64,000 nt of DNA from Gamsiella multidivaricata. Taxonomy: Eukaryota > Mortierellomycota > Mortierellomycetes > Mortierellales > Mortierellaceae. The position numbers and the translations under genes were made by a program. The notes under the pieces are model-generated. The model saw only the letters and a list, made by a program, of their open reading frames with translations. It did not search any database and was not told where the DNA came from. The stretch lies in contig NW_026251781.1 in assembly GCF_025024155.1 (NCBI RefSeq), positions 117,146-181,145 on the forward strand, written 5' to 3'. This document shows, piece by piece, positions 57,128 through 64,000 of this stretch (its first letter is position 1; each line of letters opens with the position of its first letter).

Positions 57128-58640
57128 ATGATGATCAGCACTGCTCAAGCCAACCGCAAGTTCGATCGATCCGGGCGGTACGTGAAAATCTAGCTAGTGC
57201 TCGATCTGCGTGCGCATGCTTGAGCTTTTTACCCCCCTTAGATTCGCGTTAAGACGGTGCATAGTGCTTCAACTAACAGTTGCTTGTTTTCCTCCCTCCC
57301 TTTTTCTTATGCCTCGACTCCACAAAAAAAAATATCTCCTGCGACTTCCATGCTTTTGGACAAATATCACCACTTCTCACTCACCTGCTCATCACACTCC
57401 CCATAAATAACCTTGCTCTCCAATGCTTCCCCCGCACATTTCTTCTGCTCTTCATATCTGTGTATCCGTACACGCCACGTTCACCATCACCCCACGCTGT
57501 GCTTCAATATCTGATCATGACCATATCTGGATATGCTTCCATCGGATGATTCGCTATTACATTGACAGATCTGGAAGCTACCACCGCCGCTCCGTCAGCT
57601 GCGTGGCCTCTCATGATGAGCTCGCGTACTACCCCATCGAGGTCATCGAGGAGGGCATGGAAACTAGCGCCATTGCCGCCGACAACGGATCCGCATCAAT
57701 CTCAATGACGCGCCACCTAATGTCCGACGGCAGCATTCAGCTCCAGCGCTCCGGTTCTGGCTCTGGTGATAGTGCCGACGGTGTTGTCAGTGTCGCCGCT
57801 GGCTCCCTTGGCGGTAAAATCAAGGTATGCACCATAGCCTATCGCGGCTTTATACTACCTTCCCTCTTCACTTGGGTGATGGTAGTAGGTACTCGTCTTT
57901 TTTTTTTTTTTTTTTTTTTTTTCGTTGTTATCGAGCTTTAATGTTTGCTGATAACCAGAAATGTTGGCAAACAAACAACAGACAACAGCAAACACGCGAT
58001 GCAGCGAAGAAGAACAACGATTTGTTGCATTCGATGTTGTTTACTACCTCCTTTCTGATATTGGGGAAAAAGCGTTCGCATAATGCATAGTCCTATCCAG
58101 GCATCATTGTACATCGGCATACTCCTTACATACACATCTTGCATATACTTTACCCATCTATTCTCTCGCTAACCACATTCCACATGTTTGCGCCTATCTT
58201 CCATGCGCTTTTTTTCTTCTTCTTCTCCCCCCTGACAGTTGAACCCTGGTGCACCTGGACCTCGCAGGTCGCTCCTCTCGGACATGCTTAACAGCCAGAA
58301 TCAGAACAGCCGTCTAGAACAAAACGTCCACCGCCGAAGGATGCTCAAATCCATGCGCCGCTACTCAGTCGATGCCTCGGAGATGAACTTCAATGTTCTT
58401 GGTCTCTATCCCTCCGGTCGCGCTTCACCCATGAAGGGGATTCCCTCCGAGGGTGAAGAAGCCGCTGCTACGAATGGTGCTCGGGCTCAGGAGTTCAGAG
58501 ACACGCCCACGGTCCGGTACCTGAGAAATCCCTGCCAGGCGACCGTCAAGACCAAGCTGATCTCGGCCTCTGTCCGTCGTGGCGCTGGTGGTGACAGCGA
58601 CGCACCCGATTACTTTGGCGCGGAGGATCGTGTCTGGTAA
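57128..58640 (+). CDS. Hypothetical protein, 235 residues
   Basis: Three exons, 57128-57177, 57569-57824 and 58239-58640, with phases 2 and 0 closing. It starts MMISTAQANRKFDRSGRSGS. There is no signal peptide or membrane helix. The protein is rich in Ser, Arg and Gly, with basic patches (YHRRSVSC, HRRRMLKSMRRYS) that look like kinase sites. It ends RRGAGGDSDAPDYFGAEDRVW. I recognise no domain. Long introns, a long pyrimidine-rich upstream region and a TTA-rich 3' flank suggest a real, perhaps well-expressed gene. The middle exon codes for an acidic stretch (YYPIEVIEEGMETSAIAADN). The function is unknown. Confidence 0.7.
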
Positions 58641-58724
58641 AAAAAATAACTATAGAACCTCCATTCTCCCTGCTCTTCTTTTAGAGATTGTTACATTAGT
58701 CCCTTGTTTTTGCATTGCCTTTTA

Positions 58725-58755
<31 letters not shown>

Positions 58756-59266
58756 CGTTGCTTTTTCTTAGGACACAACTACCATAGATCCGTTCTATTG
58801 CCCTGTACTTTATAGCCGTCTTGTTTTTAGAAAGATTGGCGACCATAATTAACAACATAATTTTAGAGTGTTTAGTATTATAATTTGTAACATCAGTACC
58901 TCTTCTTCCTCTTGTTTCTTGCTGCGGAACCCTCCCCGCAGTTGAACGCATTTCCCTTTTCTATTTCTATTTTTTTTTTTTTTCTCTTCTGGCTCTCAAG
59001 ACCCTTTTCCTCCTCCATCTCCTTCGGCCTTCGAATTAGCCATCTATCATCTAGACTAGACTACACATCGTTGCTCAAATTAAGCAATTCTAAATTAAAA
59101 AAAAAAAAAAAAAAAACTTCCTTTACCCACGTTGTGCTCAGTTGCATGGTTCATACAAATACAGATGTTTATTGTTGGTTCAAATCAGTGCTGATGGGGG
59201 GGGGGGCTACTCATAGAAAAGAAGAGTATATGGCGGGAAAACAAGGTTTCTGTGTCTTATGTTTGC
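58641..59266. other. Convergent 3' flanks of the hypothetical gene and eIF4A
   Basis: AT-rich 3' sequence with a TTA repeat (58727-58755), a poly-A run (59097-59117) and nine G bases near 59195. No gene is seen. Confidence 0.5.
58727..58755. repeat. TTA trinucleotide microsatellite
   Basis: About nine TTA units in the 3' flank of the hypothetical gene. Confidence 0.85.
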
Positions 59267-60684
59267 TCAGATGAGATCAGCAACATTCATGGGCATCTCC
59301 AAGATCTGGGTCGAGTAAAATTTCTCAATCTCCCGCATCATCGGCGTGTCCTCCATCGTAACAAAATTGATCGCCACACCCTTGCGTCCGAAACGACCTC
59401 CACGACCGATACGATGGATGTAATTCTCCTTGTTGGTCGGCAGGTCATAGTTGATGACAAGGGAGACCTGCTGCACATCGATACCACGTGCCAGCAAATC
59501 CGTCGCAATCAGCACACGGGACGATCCTGAGCGGAACTCCTTCATAATAACCTCACGCTGGGCCTGCTCCATCTCACTGTGGATCGCTGAGACGGTGAAA
59601 TCACGGGCACTCAGCTTGTCCGTTAGCCAATCAACCTTTCTGCGGGTGTTGCAGAAGATGACCGCCTGGGTGATGGTCAGGGTCTCATAAAGGTCAGACA
59701 ACGTGTCCAGCTTCCAGTCCTCCTTCTCGATATTGATGTAAAACTGCTTGATACCCTCAAGCGTCAGCTCGTCCTTCTTGACCAAGATTCGAATAGGGTC
59801 CCGCATGAACTTGCTTGTGACGTCCATGACATCCACGGGCATGGTCGCAGACAAGAGCACGACCTGGGTGCTGGATGGCAGTCGCTGGAAGACATCATAG
59901 ATTTGGTCCTTGAAACCTCTCGAGAGCATCTCATCCGCCTCATCCAAAACAAACATCTTGATGGAATCGGTCTTGAGGGCCCCTCGGTTGATCATGTCAA
60001 AGACACGACCGGGTGTTCCGACAACAACATGGCATCCCTTGGTAAGAAGAGCCATGTCATCCCGGACGTTGGTGCCTCCGATGCAAGCATGGCACTGCAC
60101 CTTCATAAAGTCGCCCAGTGCCAATGCAACCTTTTGACTCTGCTGGGCCAGCTCACGGGTCGGGGCGAGAATCAGCGCCTGGCACTGTGGGTTGGTCATA
60201 TCGAGCTGTTGTAGCACTGAGATGGAGAAGGTGGCCGTTTTTCCTGTTCCGGATTGGGCTTGCGCAATGACATCACGGCCCTTGAGCACGGGAAGGATGG
60301 CACGCTGTTGAATGGTGGAAGGGCGCTCGAAACTGTGGGATTGAAAGGCGTGAGAAAAAAAAAAAGATGGTGCGACGTAAGAAATCTGAAGTGATTGATA
60401 TCTTCTGAATTACTGCAAGTGTTACAATGCAGAAGAGGGAGAGTAAACGTACCCATAAGCGTAGATTCCGCGAAGGAGATCCGGGTTGAGGTTCATGTTG
60501 TCGAAATTGTCGACGACTTCGTCCCAGTTGGACTATTAAGTCAGAGTGATGAAGTGTTCATGTAAGATTGGAGATACGATACTGCTGTCACTACTGTAGC
60601 GCCTGCAGCCATGTTGCTTAGCCTTACCTCGATCTCGCTGTCAGGAAGGTTGAGGCCTGTGGCCTGGTCATCGATAGTGGTCAT
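59267..60684 (-). CDS. eIF4A: Eukaryotic initiation factor 4A (DEAD-box RNA helicase)
   Basis: Three exons, 60684-60628, 60532-60453 and 60332-59267, give 400 residues, standard for eIF4A. All helicase motifs are present: AQSGTGKT (I), APTRELA (Ia), TPGRVFDM (Ib), DEADEM (II), LLSATMP (III), AIHSEM (IV region), [10 protein letters not shown] (V) and [14 protein letters not shown] (VI). It ends DEADEM-to-C-terminal PMNVADLI, close to the usual [14 protein letters not shown] and TDLLARGI distinguish it from eIF4AIII. The protein unwinds mRNA leaders as part of eIF4F. A CATATAAAGG TATA box lies about 60 bp upstream of the ATG, suiting strong expression. A decayed second copy lies 550-870 bp upstream. 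Confidence 0.97.
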
Positions 60685-60742
60685 GATGGAATGTGTGTAA
60701 GGAAAAGAGAAAAAAAAGAAAGGAAAAATCCACCGACGACGT

Positions 60743-60752
60743 CCTTTATATG
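60743..60752 (-). promoter_or_regulatory. TATA box of eIF4A
   Basis: CATATAAAGG on the minus strand, 59 bp upstream of the start codon, predicting a short 5' leader of about 30 nt. Confidence 0.55.
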
Positions 60753-61229
60753 TGTAGCCGAGAGAGGTCCGTGGCACGAGATCATAGTGTGACCGCATCT
60801 TCAGGCGAAGCATAGCATCCTCATTTGCTGCGGCGCAAAGAAAAGTAAAAGAAAAAAAGGGCTACGTCTGTGCGGTCCTGAACTTTCTTTTGTGGGTGCT
60901 ACCACTCAGGAACTACAGCCGTTATAAAAAAAAAAAAAAAAAAAAAAAGGCCGAAGAAAGAAGGTGTACTGCGTCGTCAAATGTTCAAGTTGAGCCATCC
61001 AATAGGGCAGGGATCAGTAATCGGCGCACATAGAAAAGAATTGCTATCACTGGCCTCGTCTTCATCTCATTGCAACTTTAGCTAGAGCTTTTCCATATGT
61101 GAAATGGGCAGGACCGCATCGTTTGGCAGTTCGAGATGCTCTATCGAGTCCGTAGTCTAGACTAACCTGTCTACAATTCATAGAAGATAGATGCTGCGGC
61201 TCGCCCAAGTTGAATGCCTCATGTCCTCT

Positions 61230-61556
61230 ATCGTCGAGCTCCTAGTCGGATAGGACCGCTCAATTTGACTCCTACACCCATTTCTTCCGTCGCGACAAAG
61301 CCAATCGCCAATGCTCAATGTCCATAACGGAGCTTATGATCGACCCGATGCAGGCAATTTTCCTTCTTGGTCGCTAAATCATAGCTGACAATCCACGGCA
61401 CCCACTGGATAACAATGCCGCGCAGCAAAAGATCTGTCGTAACGAAGGAACGGATATATCCTGGATGGCTTTCTCATATTGGTCTCACATTCTCTCTGCC
61501 TCATCTCTCGCTGTGAATCGCTAGTACAAACTTGGCCGCTAGTAACTTAATTCAAG
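61230..61556 (-). pseudogene. Decayed eIF4A C-terminal fragment
   Basis: On the minus strand the translation shows recognisable eIF4A blocks in order: KLLAAKFVLAIHSE (eIF4[16 protein letters not shown]), TTDLLLRGIVIQ ([12 protein letters not shown]), VSYDLATKKENCLHRV ([16 protein letters not shown]) and LAIGFVATEE ([10 protein letters not shown]). In-frame TGA codons follow AIHSE directly and recur later, and small indels are needed near the end. It covers motifs IV to VI only. AIHSE and TDLLxRGI point to eIF4A rather than eIF4AIII. It has the same orientation as the intact gene. Confidence 0.8.
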
Positions 61557-61609
61557 AAAGAATTGATATAAAAAACTCTACAAACACCAAGCCAACCCTA
61601 ACCGCCATT

Positions 61610-61705
61610 TAGGCTCGGCCCAGCTCCTCTACTGAAGGTGGCCAAAAATGGAAACAGGATGTTTCCTGGCCTCTTTTACAGACAGAGAGGGCTGGGCCGA
61701 GCCTA
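61610..61705. mobile_element. Fold-back MITE-like element, 96 bp, with 9-bp target duplication
   Basis: The ends are perfect 15-bp inverted repeats (TAGGCTCGGCCCAGC) extended by CTCT-rich arms. They are flanked on both sides by ACCGCCATT (61601-61609 and 61706-61714). The centre also folds: GGCCA and GGAAACA pair with TGTTTCC and TGGCC. No coding capacity. A 9-bp target duplication fits Mutator-like or related DNA transposons, so this is probably a non-autonomous derivative. Confidence 0.85.
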
Positions 61706-62768
61706 ACCGCCATTATTATTTTTGTGTTTTCCTTTCCTCCTTAGCATCCGAGAGCCCATTGCACGTTACACGAGGGTGAGGGAATAATCTGACTGCAAGC
61801 ATGGCTCCGTTTGGTGAATGCTGCAACAATGGATGTGCGTTTCTGCACTCTTTTCCCCTCTTTCGCACTTTCCCACTTTCCTACTTTCCCTTCCTCCCAG
61901 ATTCACCCTCCCTCAATCCATCTCACTCTTCTGTCTGTCTCTCGTACGTCTCTGCTCGTTCTCAATAAGCACAGTCCAGCGGTGACTCATTGGTAATAAA
62001 GACACAGTTTATCTGCAGAAGCTCCATCCCTGAATGTGCCTGAACAACCACAGTCGAGCCAAGAGTGCTAATGCTAGAATGGCCGAGATCAGGGAACAGC
62101 CATTCATGTGCAATGGATAATAATCCCCTCTTTCATGATCACAGGAATCTCTGTTAGAAGTGACGAGGGAAGCGAATATCATTCCACTCGACCGCCCTAT
62201 TCGTGTGCAAACCAGGCCGCCTTAAACAAAGAGTTAGAGTAGAGAACATTGCGCAGGGACGGACTATCTCCTCGGCTGGTGAAAGAACTCGAGAGCCGGA
62301 TTCCTGTTGAGGTGAGGCACTGTTTCTTGTCACTCGATAGTAGCCTATAGGCATGTTTCAAGGTTATTAATCCTTCATGCTTCACGATGGGCAGTTGGTA
62401 TCGCTGCTAAGAGGCACGGAGAGGAAAAATCTTCAGGACTACCTCTGCATCCAACTCAAAGGAAACAAGAGTCAAAAAACACTTCCAAGGTAGGCTCCAT
62501 CACTTGGCAGAGCACCCACATATGATGTGGCTCATGTAGTTGCTATGGATATTAATGCTTTGATTTACGATAGCTCATTCTGCTACCACTGCGTCTGTAG
62601 TATACCAGCCCACTGCGACCTATTGGTTCCCATTGCGTTACTAAAGTGTCTGTCAATTATAAGTACGTATATTGGCTACTCGCACAGGTATATCAATCGA
62701 CCATAAGGTCACTAATATCGCTGCCATCTGCTATATGATAACAGGAGAAACCCCCTCAGAGAAGCAAC

Positions 62769-64000
62769 ATGTTTGACAGAACTTTCTTATCACCGCGAAA
62801 GGCTCTCTCACCACAAAAGGAACTGAAACTCGTCAGCGTTTACGTGGAGAATGCGCGCAAAATCGAGGATCAGGAAATTGCCTTAGTATTGTGCGACGAC
62901 GCAGAGGCTGCGTTATCCCGGATGAAAAGAACTGCGAAAAAGACTCTTATAACTCCCCTGTCCGCCGAGGATCAAGCCCTACGCGATGGATTCGCCGGCG
63001 CCTGTCTCGAGCATGCTAACCTATTGGAGAGTTTAGGATATAGCGAAAAGGCGCAGGTCGGTTATAAGAGGGCAGAAAAGTGGGGGTAAGTGACAGGTAC
63101 CTGCTCTTTACTTGTTCGCATTAGCCGGCTATATCGTACATCGTACCTAACGCATTTCTCAATTTGTTGACTGTCCTCTGACTTCAACAGCCATGTGCGT
63201 CCTTCAAAAGATCCAGGTCCTACAGTTTCCTCTGCCACCGACAGCGCCTGCCGCGACATAGCATGGGTCCCTGAGGATATTTTTCCCGATGACATGCGTC
63301 AACCCATCGTCAAAATCGCGTTACCAGAGGCAGATGAGCGACTCAGCGATACCTCTCAGCTCGCCTACTGCCTTAGCCTCCTGCAAGTGACGCCATCGCC
63401 CGAAGAGGTTTTTGAACCAGCTGCAGGAAATTGGGTGAAATCCACAGAGAAGAATGCAGAGGAGAAGGAGAGACTCAGGACGCTGGCGACAGATGTGGTC
63501 CGGGCATTTACTCGCGATGAGCTCAAGGATGCCAAGGCCGTCGCAGAAGTCGTATGCCTGGCCCCAGTTCTTGAAAAAGAATATTTCCACTCTCTACTCA
63601 TGCACTTTGTCGATGATGTTGACAAGTCCAGCCTGCTGGATGTGCAGTCCCTCGAAGGGCTGGCGCAGTCGGTCCAAAACGCTCCCGAAGGCTATCTCGA
63701 CTCGGATGACCTAGCGACGATCCTGCGCAACCTCAACACCCGTCTACAGGATACTCACGCTCAATCTTCAGATCATATCTGCCGTCTTACGCTCGCAGTG
63801 TCCAATGTCCTAGATGCCATGGCTAATGCCAAGGTCTCAGGCTTAAAGCGTGTAGAGCTGCACGAGCCACTCTCTGCCTATTTGAGTGGACTGCAAGCCA
63901 GCAGCGACCCTTACTTGGTGTACCAGGCTGCCTACGCCTTCCAAGCACTGCAGTGTGTCCCAGACAACGAATCACCCTGGCAAGCAACAATGCGGCGTAC
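62769..64000 (+). CDS. N-terminal part of a Mortierella-type STAND/NLR-like protein (cut by window edge)
   Basis: Two exons are visible, 62769-63085 and 63191 to the edge, giving 375 residues with a phase-2 intron (GTAAGT donor). The protein starts MFDRTFLSPRKALSPQKELK. An alpha-helical unit follows (ENARKIEDQEIALVLCDDAE) and a TPR-like helix pair (LEHANLLESLGYSEKAQVGY). The second exon has PEADERLSDTSQLAYCLSLL, VVCLAPVLEKEYFHSLLMHF, LEGLAQSVQNAPEGYLDSDD and YLVYQAAYAFQALQCVPDNE. From memory of the family, this block precedes NACHT-type NTPase and repeat domains (WD40, pentapeptide or others) in large, expanded Mortierella proteins. The NTPase would lie beyond the edge. NLR-like roles in non-self recognition are inferred. 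Confidence 0.7.

Larger units (their letters stand above)
60685..62768. other. Gene-poor region with pseudogene and fold-back element
   Basis: Upstream of eIF4A lies a poly-A run (60924-60948), a decayed eIF4A fragment (61230-61556) and a 96-bp fold-back element (61610-61705). From 61715 to 62768 I see only pyrimidine tracts and short ORFs without recognisable homology. Confidence 0.6.

Noticed and set aside
62154..62385. Minus ORFs of 62-66 codons before the NLR-like gene
   Set aside because: Two frames overlap without domain, start context or splice support.
1..64000. tRNA, rRNA and CRISPR arrays
   Set aside because: I looked for T-loop words (GTTCGAATCC type), rRNA-like blocks and spaced direct repeats and found none. 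Covariance-model searches (tRNAscan-SE, Infernal) would be decisive.

Overview
This window is nuclear DNA of an intron-rich filamentous fungus, most likely a Mortierella-type member of the Mucoromycota. Genes carry many short GT-AG introns with GTAAGT/GTATGT donors and long pyrimidine tracts. AATAAA signals lie just past stop codons. The gene content also fits: secreted kelch protein with one membrane segment, SigF-like NTF2 protein, multi-Myb protein, and the start of a STAND/NLR-like protein of the kind expanded in Mortierella. The genus is inferred. I see no tRNA, rRNA or CRISPR array.

Layout, left to right. A kelch-repeat membrane protein (-, cut by the left edge) and a pirin (-) are followed by about 2.3 kb of gene-poor DNA holding one copy of an old dispersed repeat. 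Next come an ERI1-type 3'-5' exonuclease (+), RNA polymerase III subunit RPC82 (-), a Tuba/DNMBP-like RhoGEF-BAR-SH3 protein (-) with a probable 5-nt microexon, and a CDK12/CTK1-type kinase (-). The kinase is divergent from a CAX-family cation/H+ exchanger (+), with a perfect CRE site between them. Then follow a small membrane protein (-), a three-RRM Gbp2/Hrb1-like protein (-), argininosuccinate lyase (-) divergent from a multi-Myb protein (+), and a SigF-like NTF2 protein (-).

The right half has an M28 vacuolar/ER metalloprotease (+) and two convergent type II AAA ATPases: one with a degenerate D1 domain (+) and one AFG2B-like (-). A 1549-residue protein joins VPS9, ankyrin, PX and BAR regions in one chain (-). 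A long gene-poor stretch, an unrecognised 235-residue protein (+) and eIF4A (-) follow. Upstream of eIF4A lie a decayed eIF4A fragment and a 96-bp fold-back transposon with 9-bp target duplications. The window ends inside the STAND/NLR-like gene (+).

Most genes are housekeeping (transcription, splicing, translation, arginine synthesis, ion and endosome traffic) and show no operon-like grouping. All exon models are mine, built from splice signals, reading-phase arithmetic and family similarity. Phase closes in every multi-exon model given here, but none has been tested against transcripts. The best candidates for novelty are the VPS9-ankyrin-PX-BAR fusion, the 5-nt microexon, the three 154-nt RRM exon units, the AAA pair, and the transposon and pseudogene beside eIF4A.
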